A stretch of DNA of 64,000 bases from Rhodospirillaceae bacterium (GCA_020638595.1 JACKIG010000014.1:62001-126000); one strand, 5' to 3'. Counted from the stretch's first letter, positions 43,402-52,721 are shown. Notes: generated by a model not told the origin, from the sequence alone. Numbers and translations are program-made.

Positions 43402-45408
43402 ATGTCGATGTTCAGCAAGCTCCTGATCGCCAACCGCGGAGAGATCGCCTGCCGCATCATGCGCACGGCCCGCCGGCTGGGCCTGCGCACCGTCGCCGTC
43501 TATTCCGAGGCCGACGCCCACGCCCTGCACGTGCAGGCGGCCGACGAGGCCTATCTGATCGGTCCGGCGCCGGCGGCCGAGAGCTATCTGCGCGCTCAGG
43601 CCATCCTCGAGGTCGCCCGCCGTGCCGGGGCCGATGCCGTCCACCCCGGCTACGGCTTCCTGTCGGAGAATGCGGACTTCGCGGACGCATGTGCTGCGGC
43701 CGGGATCGCCTTCGTCGGGCCACCGCCGGCGGCGATCCGGGCGATGGGCGGCAAGAGCGCCGCCAAGGCGCTGCTGGGGGCGGCCGGCGTGCCCCTGGTG
43801 CCGGGCTATCACGGCGACGACCAGTCCGACACGCGCCTGGCCGCCGAAGCGGCGGAGATCGGCTTTCCCGTCCTGATCAAGGCGTCGGCCGGCGGCGGCG
43901 GCAAGGGCATGCGGGTGGTGGAGACGGCCGGCGGCTTTGCCGATGCCCTGGCGGGCGCGCGGCGGGAAGCGATGGCCGCCTTCGGCGACGATGTCGTGCT
44001 GGTCGAGAAGTACCTGACCCGCCCGCGGCATGTGGAAATCCAGGTGCTGGCCGATGCCCACGGCACGGTGCTGCACCTGTTTGAGCGCGATTGTTCCATC
44101 CAGCGGCGCCACCAGAAGGTGCTGGAGGAGGCGCCGGCCCCGGGCCTTGACCATGCCACCCGGCGGGCAATGGGCGAAGCCGCCGTCGCCGCCGCCATGG
44201 CGGTCGGCTATGTCAATGCCGGCACCTGCGAGTTCCTGTTGGACGAGGACGGCCGCTTCTACTTCATGGAGATGAACACCCGCCTGCAGGTCGAACATGC
44301 GGTGACGGAGTACATCACCGGCCTCGATCTGGTGGAATGGCAGCTGCGCATCGCCGCCGGCGAACCCCTGTCGTTCGGCCAGGACCGCCTGGCGGTCGAC
44401 GGGCACGCCATCGAGGTGCGGATCTATGCCGAGGATCCCGCCCGCAACTTCCTGCCGTCGACGGGGACGTTGCGCCATCTCAGCCTGCCGGCGGAAGGGT
44501 TGCACCTTCGCCTGGATACCGGCGTGGCGCGCGGCGACGCCATCACCATCCACTACGATCCGATGATCGCCAAGCTGATCGTCTGGGACCGCGACCGGGC
44601 TGCGGCGGTAACGCGGCTGCGCCGGGCGCTGGAGGAAACGCATATCCTGGGCGTGGCCAGCAATCTCGACTTCCTCAGCGCCATCGCGCGGCACCCGGCC
44701 TTTGCCGCGGCCGACCTGGACACCCGCTTCATCGACCGCAACGCCGATGCGCTGCTGCCGCATGCGCGGCCGGCGACGGACGAGATCCTGGCGCTTGCGA
44801 CCCTCGGCATCCTCGCCGACCGGCGGCGGCGTTCGGCCGAGGCGGCCGAACGGTCCGGCGACCCGTATTCGCCCTGGCATCTGGCCAGCGGCTGGCGACT
44901 GAATGACGAGGCGCAAGAGCATCTGACCTTCCGCGATGCCGGCGAGGAGGTGCACGTCGTCGTCCACTACCGCCGCGACGGCAGCTTCCGTCTCAACCTG
45001 CCCGGCGGCGCGCTCACCGCGACGGCGGAGATCGGCGAGGATGGCCGCCTGGATGCCGAGCTGGACGGCGTGCGCCGCCGCGCCACCGTGGTGCGCCACG
45101 GCCTGGACCTGGCGGTACTGACCCATGGCGGGACCCATCGCCTTTCCCTGATCGACCCGATCGCCGAGGCCGAGGCGGTGGAAGCCGCCGGCGGCCGGCT
45201 GACGGCGCCGATGCCGGGCAAGATCGTCAGCGTGCTGGTCGATGCCGGACAGGTGGTGGAAAAGGGAACCCCGATGATCGTGCTGGAGGCGATGAAGATG
45301 GAGCACACGGTGGTCGCGCCCACCGACGGCACCGTCACCGCCGTCCCGTTCGCCGCCGGTGAGCAGGTGGAGGAAGGGGTGGAGCTGATCGGCTTCCAGC
45401 CTGTCTGA
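43402..45408 (+). CDS. mccA: Methylcrotonoyl-CoA carboxylase, biotin-containing (alpha) subunit
   Basis: A 668-residue biotin carboxylase with fused biotin carrier, from the ATG at 43402 (MSMFSKLL); an ATG at 43408 is also possible. Order: biotin-carboxylase N domain (LLIANRGEIACRIMRTARRLG), ATP-grasp (LIKASAGGGGKGMRVV; EMNTRLQVEHAVTEYITGLDLVEWQL), C domain, a linker of about 100 residues and the biotinyl domain with the biotinylated Lys in LEAMKMEHTVVAPTDG. The layout fits the alpha subunit of MCC, which carboxylates biotin for mccB 5 kb away. Propionyl-CoA carboxylase alpha is similar, but the nearby hydratase and mccB support leucine breakdown. Confidence 0.93.
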   Translation: MSMFSKLLIANRGEIACRIMRTARRLGLRTVAVYSEADAHALHVQAADEAYLIGPAPAAESYLRAQAILEVARRAGADAVHPGYGFLSENADFADACAAAGIAFVGPPPAAIRAMGGKSAAKALLGAAGVPLVPGYHGDDQSDTRLAAEAAEIGFPVLIKASAGGGGKGMRVVETAGGFADALAGARREAMAAFGDDVVLVEKYLTRPRHVEIQVLADAHGTVLHLFERDCSIQRRHQKVLEEAPAPGLDHATRRAMGEAAVAAAMAVGYVNAGTCEFLLDEDGRFYFMEMNTRLQVEHAVTEYITGLDLVEWQLRIAAGEPLSFGQDRLAVDGHAIEVRIYAEDPARNFLPSTGTLRHLSLPAEGLHLRLDTGVARGDAITIHYDPMIAKLIVWDRDRAAAVTRLRRALEETHILGVASNLDFLSAIARHPAFAAADLDTRFIDRNADALLPHARPATDEILALATLGILADRRRRSAEAAERSGDPYSPWHLASGWRLNDEAQEHLTFRDAGEEVHVVVHYRRDGSFRLNLPGGALTATAEIGEDGRLDAELDGVRRRATVVRHGLDLAVLTHGGTHRLSLIDPIAEAEAVEAAGGRLTAPMPGKIVSVLVDAGQVVEKGTPMIVLEAMKMEHTVVAPTDGTVTAVPFAAGEQVEEGVELIGFQPV

Positions 45409-45424
45409 CCGCAGGGGCAGATCG

Positions 45425-46015
45425 ATGCGCCTTTTCAGACGCCGTCGGCGGACCGCCCGTCCGCGCGATCCCCGCCGGCGCGAGCCCCGCCCGGACCGGC
45501 CGGCCACCGACACGCTCGCCCGGCGCGGCACGCGCCGCCTGCGCTGGCTGGTCGGGCCGGCCCTGGTGGGGACGCTGGCGTTGCTGGCGGCGGGCATCGG
45601 CCTGCCGACGCTGTCGGTCGAAACCTTTCCGCTGATCGAGGACAGCGTTTCGGTGTGGGAAGGCCTGGGCGTGCTGTGGGACGACGACCAGTATTTCCTG
45701 TTCGTCGTGCTGCTGGTGTTCTCGCTGCTGTTTCCCAGCGTGAAACTGGTATTGGCGCTGTGGGTGTGGGAATTCGCCGACCTTCAGCGACGATCACCGT
45801 TGCGGCTGGTGGCGATGCTCGACGCCACGGCCAAATGGTCGATGCTGGATGTGCTGGTGATCGCCGTGATCGTCGCGTCGCTGAACCTGACGGTCATCAG
45901 CGGTGTGGAAGTGCACCCCGGCCTCTATCTCTTCACCGCGGCGATCGTGTTCTCGAAGGTGCTGATCTCATGGCTGAAGGGGCGCCTCAACGCGGCGGCC
46001 CCTTCACCCGATTGA
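45425..46015 (+). CDS. Paraquat-inducible protein A family membrane protein
   Basis: A 196-residue inner-membrane protein that starts 16 bp after mccA, so it may share its transcript. The N-terminus is a very basic Arg/Pro stretch of about 40 residues (MRLFRRRRRTARPRDPRRR), then four helices with the PqiA-type pattern: WLVGPALVGTLALLAAGIGLPTLSV, FFVVLLVFSLLFPSVKLVLALWVW, LVAMLDATAKWSMLDVLVIAVIVASLNL and a last one with LYLFTAAIVFSKVLIS. KWSMLDVLVIAV is a family mark. PqiA-like proteins work with MCE-type lipid transport, but no MCE protein is encoded beside it. This is a single-domain, shortened form. Confidence 0.85.
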   Translation: MRLFRRRRRTARPRDPRRREPRPDRPATDTLARRGTRRLRWLVGPALVGTLALLAAGIGLPTLSVETFPLIEDSVSVWEGLGVLWDDDQYFLFVVLLVFSLLFPSVKLVLALWVWEFADLQRRSPLRLVAMLDATAKWSMLDVLVIAVIVASLNLTVISGVEVHPGLYLFTAAIVFSKVLISWLKGRLNAAAPSPD

Positions 46016-46040
46016 GCGGCCGGTGGCTCGGCCATGCGGA

Positions 46041-46280
46041 TTACGTCGCCGGCTGCTCCGTCGGCGCGTCGCCGTTGCCGTTGCCCGGCTCGGCGAAATC
46101 CTGATATTCGCGGCGCCGGTTCTTCTCCGCCCAGCGCGAGACGCGCTCCGCGGCTTCGTCCAGCGACTTGGCCTGGCGCTCGGCCCACGGAATGACGTGG
46201 TCCTTGGCCAGTCGATGGCCCAAGGTGGCGCCGACCCCCGCGACCGTGGCCACGGCGAACCATGCAATCAGTGGCGGCAT
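46041..46280 (-). CDS. Small membrane-anchored protein of unknown function
   Basis: A 79-residue protein with an N-terminal helix (MPPLIAWFAVATVAGVGATLG), an amphipathic, highly charged middle (HRLAKDHVIPWAERQAKSLDEAAERVSRWAEKNRRREYQDF) and a Gly/Asn/Pro-rich end. It looks like a single-pass inner-membrane protein with a cytosolic tail or a short coiled coil. No family is recognised. A GGAAGAGGA element lies before the ATG. It is convergent with the PqiA-like gene. The protein is short, so a chance frame remains possible, but composition and ribosome site favour a real gene. Confidence 0.6.
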   Translation of the reverse strand: MPPLIAWFAVATVAGVGATLGHRLAKDHVIPWAERQAKSLDEAAERVSRWAEKNRRREYQDFAEPGNGNGDAPTEQPAT

Positions 46281-46353
46281 CTCCGGTCATCCTCTTCCTG
46301 ATGAAACCAACGATCAGGACATGGGGGCACGGATGCCCGGGTTCAACCGCGCC

Positions 46354-47049
46354 TCAGTGCCGCGTCAGCAGCACCAGGCGCGTGGGCTGGTCGAACCAGA
46401 AGACGCCGTCGCGGGCGACCGCCGTCTCCTCGAAGCCGGCCCGCAGCTCTGCCTCCAGGCCCAGCACCTTGTCCCTGCGCGAGCGGTCGACATCGATCAT
46501 GCGCTGGCGGAAGGCGGCGAAATCGGCCACATGGATCGGCGCCAGATAGACGAATTCCTGGGCCAGCGTGAGCTGCGGCAGGGCCGCGGCGGTGCGCAGG
46601 GCCTCATAGGCGATGCGCCGGATCTCCGTCTCGTCCTCGATGGGGCGGACCAGTTCGAAATAGGCACCCTCGGCGATCGGTTCGGTGACGTAGATCTGGC
46701 CGCCGGGCTTGACCACGCGCGCCGCGTCGGCCAGCGCGGGCACCATCGCCTCGGACGGGATGTGGTGCAGCGTGTTGGCGCAGACGACAGCGTCGACGCT
46801 GGCGTCGCCGAAGGGCAGCGCCTCGCCGAGGGCGACCAGATAGCGCTCGTCGCCCTGGCGGTCGACGGTGTCGGCACGCCTCAGCACATCGGGGTTGGGA
46901 TCGATGCCGATGGCCGGGCTGGCACCCAGATGCGCCATGAAGCGCAGCAGTGCGCCGCCGCCGCAGCCGATCTCAACGACCGACCGGCCGGACAGCGGCA
47001 ACAGTGCGCGCATGACCTCGGTGTGTTTGCGGGTGGGGGGCTCGCTCAT
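46354..47049 (-). CDS. Class I SAM-dependent methyltransferase
   Basis: A 231-residue cytosolic methyltransferase from the ATG at 47049 (MSEPPTRKHTEV). The SAM-binding motif I is VVEIGCGGGALLRFMA, motif II includes GIDPNPDVLRRA and motif IV has the catalytic-strand segment DAVVCANTLHHIPSEAM. It is a Methyltransf_11/25-type enzyme with no extra domains. The target cannot be inferred; neighbours are a membrane protein and an acyl-CoA dehydrogenase. An upstream frame extension is antisense to the dehydrogenase and is not coding. The divergent acyl-CoA dehydrogenase starts 117 bp away. Confidence 0.85.
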   Translation of the reverse strand: MSEPPTRKHTEVMRALLPLSGRSVVEIGCGGGALLRFMAHLGASPAIGIDPNPDVLRRADTVDRQGDERYLVALGEALPFGDASVDAVVCANTLHHIPSEAMVPALADAARVVKPGGQIYVTEPIAEGAYFELVRPIEDETEIRRIAYEALRTAAALPQLTLAQEFVYLAPIHVADFAAFRQRMIDVDRSRRDKVLGLEAELRAGFEETAVARDGVFWFDQPTRLVLLTRH

Positions 47050-47166
47050 GATGGCCGCAGGTATACGACCGATCGGCCTTGCAGCGCCAGTGGGGCGGAC
47101 TAGGATCGCGCGACAAGGGCGCGGCGGGTACGCCGGACGCCAGGCGAAAAGGGGACGGAACCGACC

Positions 47167-48321
47167 ATGCCGGAAGAGGATTTTGCCGATATTCGCCGAT
47201 CGGTGGCGGCGCTGTGCGCCGGGTTTCCAGGCGAATACTGGCGCGAACTCGACCGCGAGCGGCAGTATCCCAGCGCGTTCGTCGGCGCGCTGACCGAGGC
47301 CGGGTTCCTTGCGGCGCTGATCCCGGAAGACTACGGCGGCAGCGGCCTGCCGCTGGCCGCGGCGGCGGCGATTTTGGAGGAGATCCAGGCCTCCGGCTGC
47401 AACGGCGGGGCCTGCCACGCGCAAATGTATACGATGGGCACGATCCTCCGGCATGGCAGCGAGGCGCAGAAACAGGCCTGGCTGCCGGGGATCGCCAGCG
47501 GCGCGCTCAGGCTTCAGGCCTTCGGCGTGACCGAGCCGACCTCCGGCACCGACACCCTCTCCATCGCCACCACGGCGGTGCGGCATGGCGACCGCTTCGT
47601 CGTCAACGGCCAGAAGGTGTGGACCAGCCGGGCGGAGCATTCCGACCTGATGATCCTGCTGGCCCGCACGACCCCCAAAGAGCAGGTGGTGCGCCGCGGT
47701 GACGGCCTTTCGGTCTTCGTCGTCGACCTGCGCGAGGCCGTCGGCAAGGGTGTCACCATCCGGCCGATTCGGGCGATGCTGAACCACGCCACCACCGAGG
47801 TCTTCTTCGACGACCTGGAAATCCCGGCGGAAAACCTGATCGGACAGCAGGACAAGGGCTTCCGCTACATCCTCGACGGCATGAATGCGGAGCGCATCCT
47901 GATCGCCGGCGAATGCGTCGGCGATGCCCGCTGGTTCATCGACAAGGCGACCGCCTATGCCGGCGAGCGGGTGGTGTTCGGGCGGCCCATCGGCCGGAAC
48001 CAGGGCATCCAGTTCCCCATCGCGCGTGCCTATGCCGACATGCGCGCGGCCAAGCTGATGGTGCGCGAGGCGGCGTCGCTGTTCGACAGCGGCCAGCCCT
48101 GCGGGGCGGAAGCCAACATGGCCAAGCTGCTGGCCGCCGATGCGTCCTGGAAGGCGGCGGACATGTGCCTGCAGACCCATGGCGGCTTCGGCTTCGCCGA
48201 GGATTATGATGTGGAGCGCAAGTTCCGCGAGACCCGGCTCTATCAGGTGGCGCCGATCTCCACCAACCTGATCCTGGCCTATCTGGGCGAGCATGTGCTG
48301 GGGCTGCCGCGCTCGTACTGA
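47167..48321 (+). CDS. Acyl-CoA dehydrogenase with catalytic base displaced to helix G (Glu242)
   Basis: A 384-residue acyl-CoA dehydrogenase. FAD and substrate motifs include AFGVTEPTSGTDTLSI, VNGQKVWTSRAEHSDLMILLAR and GERVVFGRPIGRNQGIQFPIARAYADM. The YEGT motif that carries the catalytic Glu in short- and medium-chain enzymes is replaced by YQVAPISTNL (359-368). The Glu in GMNAERILIAGE (Glu242) aligns with the position used by isovaleryl- and long-chain enzymes, so activity is still plausible. GGGGACGG precedes the ATG. Chain length and pathway are not defined by context; a role in branched or long acyl-CoA is likely. Confidence 0.88.
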   Translation: MPEEDFADIRRSVAALCAGFPGEYWRELDRERQYPSAFVGALTEAGFLAALIPEDYGGSGLPLAAAAAILEEIQASGCNGGACHAQMYTMGTILRHGSEAQKQAWLPGIASGALRLQAFGVTEPTSGTDTLSIATTAVRHGDRFVVNGQKVWTSRAEHSDLMILLARTTPKEQVVRRGDGLSVFVVDLREAVGKGVTIRPIRAMLNHATTEVFFDDLEIPAENLIGQQDKGFRYILDGMNAERILIAGECVGDARWFIDKATAYAGERVVFGRPIGRNQGIQFPIARAYADMRAAKLMVREAASLFDSGQPCGAEANMAKLLAADASWKAADMCLQTHGGFGFAEDYDVERKFRETRLYQVAPISTNLILAYLGEHVLGLPRSY

Positions 48322-48358
48322 CGGTCATCGCGGCATCGGAATGAGAAGGGGCAAGGCC

Positions 48359-49075
48359 ATGATCGATCCGTCCAGGATCCGCGCGCTGGCCTTCGACGTG
48401 TTCGGCACGGTCGTCGACTGGCGGTCCAGCATCATCCGCGAAGGTGCAGCATGGTCGCGCGACTATGGCATAGAGGCCGACTGGGCGGCCTTCGCCGATG
48501 CCTGGCGCGGCCTCTATCAGCCGGCGCTGTCGAAGGTCAGAAGCGGCGAGCTGCCGTGGACGCGGCTCGACGACCTGCACCGGATGGCGCTGGACCAGAT
48601 CCTGCCGCAGTTCGGCCTTGCGCACCTGGACCGGGAAGCCCGCCGGCGCATCAACACCGTCTGGCATCGGCTGGACCCGTGGCCGGATTCCGTGGCCGGG
48701 CTCACGCGGCTGAAGGCGCGCCACATCGTGGCACCCGTGTCCAACGGCCACGTCGCGCTGATCGTCGCCATGGCCAAGCGCGCCGGGCTGCCATGGGACG
48801 TGGTGCTGGGGGCGGAGGTGGCGCAGGCCTACAAGCCCGACCCGGCCGTCTACCTGACCGCTGCCGACATGCTGGGGGTGGCGGCGGGCGAGATGATGAT
48901 GGTGGCTGCCCACAATGGCGACCTGGCCGCCGCGCGCAGCCTGGGCCTGCGCACCGCCTTCGTGCGCCGGCCGACGGAATGGGGGCCGGGCCAGACCATC
49001 GACCTGGAGGCCGAGCCGGGCGCCGACCTGGCCGTGGAGTCGATCGAGGAACTGGCCGACAGGCTCAATTGCTGA
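48359..49075 (+). CDS. Haloacid dehalogenase, type II (HAD superfamily)
   Basis: A 238-residue HAD enzyme from the ATG at 48359 (MIDPSRIRALAFDVFGTVVDW). Motif I is AFDVFGTVVDWRSSI with nucleophile Asp; motif II is the Ser/Asn pair in VAPVSNGHVALIV; motif III has the Lys in GAEVAQAYKPDPAVYLTAADMLG; motif IV is MVAAHNGDLAAARSLGLRTAFVRRPTEWGP. These features match L-2-haloacid dehalogenase, which hydrolyses 2-haloacids to hydroxy acids; the helical cap domain lies at about residues 20-100. It starts 37 bp after the acyl-CoA dehydrogenase. Its last 11 bases overlap the end of the convergent DUF2794 gene. Confidence 0.88.
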   Translation: MIDPSRIRALAFDVFGTVVDWRSSIIREGAAWSRDYGIEADWAAFADAWRGLYQPALSKVRSGELPWTRLDDLHRMALDQILPQFGLAHLDREARRRINTVWHRLDPWPDSVAGLTRLKARHIVAPVSNGHVALIVAMAKRAGLPWDVVLGAEVAQAYKPDPAVYLTAADMLGVAAGEMMMVAAHNGDLAAARSLGLRTAFVRRPTEWGPGQTIDLEAEPGADLAVESIEELADRLNC

Positions 49076-49409
49076 TCAGCATCAGCGGCGGCGGGAACAC
49101 GGCCAGCGCCTCGCCCAGCGTCGCCGTGCCGGCGATGCGGCTCTTGCCGTCGAAGACGGTGTATTTGGTGCCCTTCGCCGTGGCGTGCTTGGCGATCGTG
49201 TAGATCGGCCGGTCGTGCGTGTGGCGGAAGATGCTGAACAGCGCCATGCCTTCGGCATGGTCGATGGCGTAATCGCGCCATTCGCCGCTGGCGACCCTGA
49301 CGGAATAGAGCGAGAGAAGCTGTGACAGTTCAGCGCGGGTGAAATAGACCCGCGACTTGCGCCGGCGTGCCTCCCGCCGATAGTCCGAAAGCCGGACGAT
49401 GTGGTTCAT
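49065..49409 (-). CDS. DUF2794 domain protein
   Basis: A 114-residue cytosolic protein of the DUF2794 family, which is known mostly from alphaproteobacteria. The signature is VYFTRAELSQLLSLYSVRVASGEWRDYAIDHAEGMALFSIFRHTHDRPIYTIAKHATAKGTKYTVFDGKSRIAGTATLGEALAVF. The N-terminus RRKSRVYF is basic. No catalytic residues are known for the family. It starts divergently from the nuclease gene with 136 bp between. It converges on the HAD gene with an 11-bp overlap. Function unknown. Confidence 0.82.
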   Translation of the reverse strand: MNHIVRLSDYRREARRRKSRVYFTRAELSQLLSLYSVRVASGEWRDYAIDHAEGMALFSIFRHTHDRPIYTIAKHATAKGTKYTVFDGKSRIAGTATLGEALAVFPPPLMLISN

Positions 49410-49545
49410 GCCGTTCTTGTCGTCTTGCTCAATGCCGCCTGCCTGCCGCCCATTGTGCCCGATTTGGCGCGTGGGTCCAGCACCGTTGCACCGGATCCGC
49501 CCGACGTTAAGGTAAAGGAAAGGTGAGGCGCCCTAGGCTCGGCGC

Positions 49546-50076
49546 ATGGTCAGCACGACGGGATATCTTCATGCGCTGGCGGCCGGCTTGGCCGCTGCCT
49601 TGGCGTGCGCCGCACCGGCGGCCGCACAGACACAGTTCGACCCGTATGAGACGGTGACGGGCACGGCGGAGGCGCAGGAAGGCGATATCCTGATCGTCGG
49701 CGGCCGCACCATCCGCCTCTACGGCATCGATGCCCCGGAGATGGGCCAGATCTGCACCGACCGGCGGGGCCGCGAATACGATTGCGGTGCCGGCGCACGC
49801 AATATCCTGACGATGATCGTCCGGGACCGCGAACTGGACTGTACCGTCTATGGGCAGACCATCGACGGGCTGCAGGCGGGGCGCTGCTTCATCGGCACCG
49901 CCGATGTCGGGCGTGCCATGGTCCTGCGCGGCTGGGCCTTCGCCTACCGCGCCTTCACCCACCGCTACCAGGACGACGAAGCCCGCGCCCAGGACGATCG
50001 CGCCGGCTTCTGGCAGGGCCGGGCAGAACGCCCGTGGATCTGGCGCAGCCAGCAGATCCGCGCCAGCGGCGGGTGA
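49546..50076 (+). CDS. Secreted thermonuclease-family (SNase) protein
   Basis: A 176-residue protein with a signal peptide (MVSTTGYLHALAAGLAAALACAAPAAAQ). The SNase-fold hallmark is the segment RTIRLYGIDAPEMGQICTDRRGREYDCGAGARNILTMIV, with the conserved Arg in RLYGIDAPE and the Asp at the end of that strand. The second half is TIDGLQAGRCFIGTADVGRAMVLRGWAFAYRAFTHRYQDDEARAQDDRAGFWQG. The Arg and Glu positions of staphylococcal nuclease are only partly traceable here, so catalytic activity is uncertain. Cys residues near residues 65, 78, 103 and 117 suggest disulfides, consistent with periplasmic localisation. Confidence 0.82.
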   Translation: MVSTTGYLHALAAGLAAALACAAPAAAQTQFDPYETVTGTAEAQEGDILIVGGRTIRLYGIDAPEMGQICTDRRGREYDCGAGARNILTMIVRDRELDCTVYGQTIDGLQAGRCFIGTADVGRAMVLRGWAFAYRAFTHRYQDDEARAQDDRAGFWQGRAERPWIWRSQQIRASGG

Positions 50077-50106
50077 CGCCAAGCGGGCGGCACGGACGGC
50101 CCTTGG

Positions 50107-51264
50107 CTACTCCGCCGTTTCCGGCTGCCGGCTGTGCGCGGGCTTGCGCAGCAGGAACTCACGGCCGACCTTGACCTGCGGCTTGCCGTCATACTCGACG
50201 ATGTCGGCGGTGGCGTAGGTCTCCGCCCACCGCTCGGGCAGATAGCTGCCGGTACCGATGACGTCGATCGGCGTCCTGGCGGTCGCCATGACCCGGCATT
50301 TGGCCGGATTGAAGCCGGACGAGGCGACGATCCGGACCTTGTGGAAACCGGCTTCGTCCAACCGGTCGCGCAACCGGTGGACGGCCGCCGCCGAAACGCC
50401 CGTGCCCAGCAGATAGCGAAGCTCCGTATCGTCGCGGTAGCCGCGGATGCATTCCGGTGCGTGGCGCTCCAGCACGGCGTAGGAGCTGGGGGGATCCAGC
50501 GTTTCCATGTACCGGCCGCCGGGCGTGTCGATGCGCACGGCCAGGCGTCCCGCCTGGGCCAGGTCGGGGAAGCGCTCGCACACCGCCAGCGTGTCCGTCA
50601 CCTCATGGCCGAAATAGTCGACCAGCACGGTCAACGGCAGGTTGGGGTGCTCCTCGTGGAACATCTCCGCGGCGCGCACCGTCGACCCGGCATAGCCGAT
50701 CAGGGCATGCGGCATGGTGCCCAGGCCTGCCGGCTGGTTGAAGAAATGCGCGGTGGCGTCGGTGGCGTTGCCGATGAAGCCGACGGCCCCGTGTTTGCGC
50801 TGGGCGCGGGCGGAGCCGACGCTGGCGGCGTAGGCCATCAGCTCCGCCATTTCCGTGCCGGCGCAATGGCGCGCATCCATGGCCAGGAACGCCGTGCGCG
50901 GCAGGTCGGTGCACATCGTGTAGGCGTTGTAGGCAGCGACGCAGGCCGGGCCGATCTTCTGCAGCAGCAGCGTTTCCGTATCGAGCAGGTGGTAGAGCGA
51001 GCCCGTGACGTACATCATCGGCTCGCCCGCGCCGACCCACTTGCCCTCGGCATAGCTCAGCTCGATGTCCACCGTGGTGCCGCGCGCGTGGGCGACGCCC
51101 TGCAGCCATTCCATGGCCAGCCGCGGGGCGGCCAGAACGGGGCGCCGCATGAACACGGCATAGGTGACGATCTTGTCGCCGAAGCGGCCGACTGTGGCCT
51201 TGGAACGTTTGAAGTAGGTGTCCGTCCAAGCCTCAAGCTCGTCGACGGTGGGCTTCATGGACAT
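50107..51264 (-). CDS. pncB: Nicotinate phosphoribosyltransferase
   Basis: A 385-residue enzyme of the NAD salvage pathway (nicotinate + PRPP to nicotinate mononucleotide), from the ATG at 51264 (MSMKPTVDELEAW); an ATG at 51258 is equally possible. Landmarks are DTYFKRSKATV near the N-terminus, MRRPVLAAPRLAMEWL, a PRPP-site region with VLVDYFGHEVTDTLAV and the C-terminal IVASSGFNPAKCRVMATARTPIDVIGTGSYL. It belongs to the type II-like NAPRTase set. A basic, Cys-poor C-terminus follows. It is co-directional with the DAHP synthase gene upstream (68 bp gap) and may share its promoter. Confidence 0.9.
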   Translation of the reverse strand: MSMKPTVDELEAWTDTYFKRSKATVGRFGDKIVTYAVFMRRPVLAAPRLAMEWLQGVAHARGTTVDIELSYAEGKWVGAGEPMMYVTGSLYHLLDTETLLLQKIGPACVAAYNAYTMCTDLPRTAFLAMDARHCAGTEMAELMAYAASVGSARAQRKHGAVGFIGNATDATAHFFNQPAGLGTMPHALIGYAGSTVRAAEMFHEEHPNLPLTVLVDYFGHEVTDTLAVCERFPDLAQAGRLAVRIDTPGGRYMETLDPPSSYAVLERHAPECIRGYRDDTELRYLLGTGVSAAAVHRLRDRLDEAGFHKVRIVASSGFNPAKCRVMATARTPIDVIGTGSYLPERWAETYATADIVEYDGKPQVKVGREFLLRKPAHSRQPETAE

Positions 51265-51332
51265 GGGACCAGCATCCGCATTGACGCCGCGTGCCCCGGC
51301 CGTCATGCCGGGCACGCGGGCCGTCTGAATAC

Positions 51333-52721
51333 CTATTCCGCTGCGGCCGACCGCCGCTCCTCATCGCGCTCCGCCCTGTCTTCCTTGAGCTTCTCTGCGA
51401 TCAGGAACGCCAGTTCCAGCGCCTGGTTGGCGTTCAGGCGCGGGTCGCAGGCAGTATGATACCGCGATGACAGGGATTCATCGGTGATTTCCTGCGCCCC
51501 GCCGGTGCATTCGGTGACGTCCTCACCCGTCAGCTCGAAATGCACGCCGCCGGGATGCACGTCGACGTCGCCGGCGACGGCAAAGAACTCCCGCACCTCG
51601 GCCAGGATCCGCTCGAACGGCCTGGTCTTGAAGCCGGAGGACGACTTGACGGTGTTGCCGTGCATCGGATCGCAGGCCCAGATCACCGTGCGCCCCTCTG
51701 CCTTGATCCGGCTCATCAGCGGCGTCAGGTACTGGGCCACCTTGCCGGCCCCCATCCGGGCGATCAGCGTGATCCGCCCGCCCTTGTCGTCCGGATTGAG
51801 GATATCCAGCAGCCGCACCAGTTCGTCGGGGGCAATGCTCGGGCCGCATTTGATGCCGATCGGGTTATGGACACCGCGCAGGAATTCCACATGCGCGCCG
51901 TCCGGCTGGCGGGTCCGGTCGCCGATCCACAGGAAGTGGGCCGAGACGTCGTACCAGTCGCCCGTGGTGCTGTCGACGCGGGTCAGCGCCTGTTCGTAGG
52001 GCAGCAGCAAGGCTTCGTGGGCGGTGTAGAATTCGGTCTCGCGCAGCTGCGGCGTCGTCTCCGCCGTGATCCCGCAGGCGGCCATGAACTGCAACGTCTC
52101 GTCGATGCGGTTGGCAAGGTCATGGTAGCGCTCGCCCTGCGGCGACCGGGCGAGGAAGCCCAGCGTCCAGCGATGCACCTGGTGCAGGTCGGCATAGCCG
52201 CCCTGGGCGAAGGCGCGCAGCAGGTTCAGGGTCGCCGCCGACTGGTTGTAGGCCTGCAACATCCGTTGCGGGTCGGGACGCCGGGCCTGGGCGTCGAAGT
52301 CGAAGCCGTTGACGATGTCGCCGCGGTAGGACGGCAGCTCGACCTCGCCGATCCGCTCGGTCGGTGCCGACCGGGGCTTGGCGAACTGGCCGGCCATGCG
52401 CCCGACCTTGATCACCGGCATGGCGGCACCGAAGGTCAGCACCACGGCCATCTGCAGCAGCACCCGGAAGGTGTCGCGGATCTTGTCGGGGTGGAACTCC
52501 GCGAAGCTTTCGGCGCAATCGCCGCCCTGGAGCAGGAACCCTTCGCCGGCGGCAACCTTCCGCAGCGACGCCCTCAGCGACCGTGCCTCGCCGGCAAAGA
52601 CCAGCGGCGGATAGCGCAGAAGGGTCTTCTCCGCCGCGGCAATGCCCTCCGGGTCCTCATAGACCGGCATCTGGGAGGCGGTCTTCTGCCGCCATGCCGC
52701 CGGCGTCCAATTCGTTGCCAT
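51333..52721 (-). CDS. Class II 3-deoxy-7-phosphoheptulonate (DAHP) synthase
   Basis: A 462-residue class II (plant-type) DAHP synthase, first enzyme of the shikimate pathway, joining phosphoenolpyruvate and erythrose 4-phosphate. Metal ligands are Cys in [14 protein letters not shown], His in [15 protein letters not shown], Glu in [16 protein letters not shown] and Asp in [19 protein letters not shown]. The phosphate site has [16 protein letters not shown] and [15 protein letters not shown]. Full length for the class. It runs leftward ahead of pncB. No attenuator or feedback domain is visible; feedback would be intrinsic to the barrel. Confidence 0.95.
   Translation of the reverse strand: MATNWTPAAWRQKTASQMPVYEDPEGIAAAEKTLLRYPPLVFAGEARSLRASLRKVAAGEGFLLQGGDCAESFAEFHPDKIRDTFRVLLQMAVVLTFGAAMPVIKVGRMAGQFAKPRSAPTERIGEVELPSYRGDIVNGFDFDAQARRPDPQRMLQAYNQSAATLNLLRAFAQGGYADLHQVHRWTLGFLARSPQGERYHDLANRIDETLQFMAACGITAETTPQLRETEFYTAHEALLLPYEQALTRVDSTTGDWYDVSAHFLWIGDRTRQPDGAHVEFLRGVHNPIGIKCGPSIAPDELVRLLDILNPDDKGGRITLIARMGAGKVAQYLTPLMSRIKAEGRTVIWACDPMHGNTVKSSSGFKTRPFERILAEVREFFAVAGDVDVHPGGVHFELTGEDVTECTGGAQEITDESLSSRYHTACDPRLNANQALELAFLIAEKLKEDRAERDEERRSAAAE

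Noticed and set aside
42505..45408. Reading the carboxylase/hydratase pair as propionyl-CoA carboxylase plus a general hydratase
   Set aside because: The mccB partner has the [12 protein letters not shown] MCC signature and the set matches the leucine path, so the methylcrotonyl-CoA assignment is preferred.
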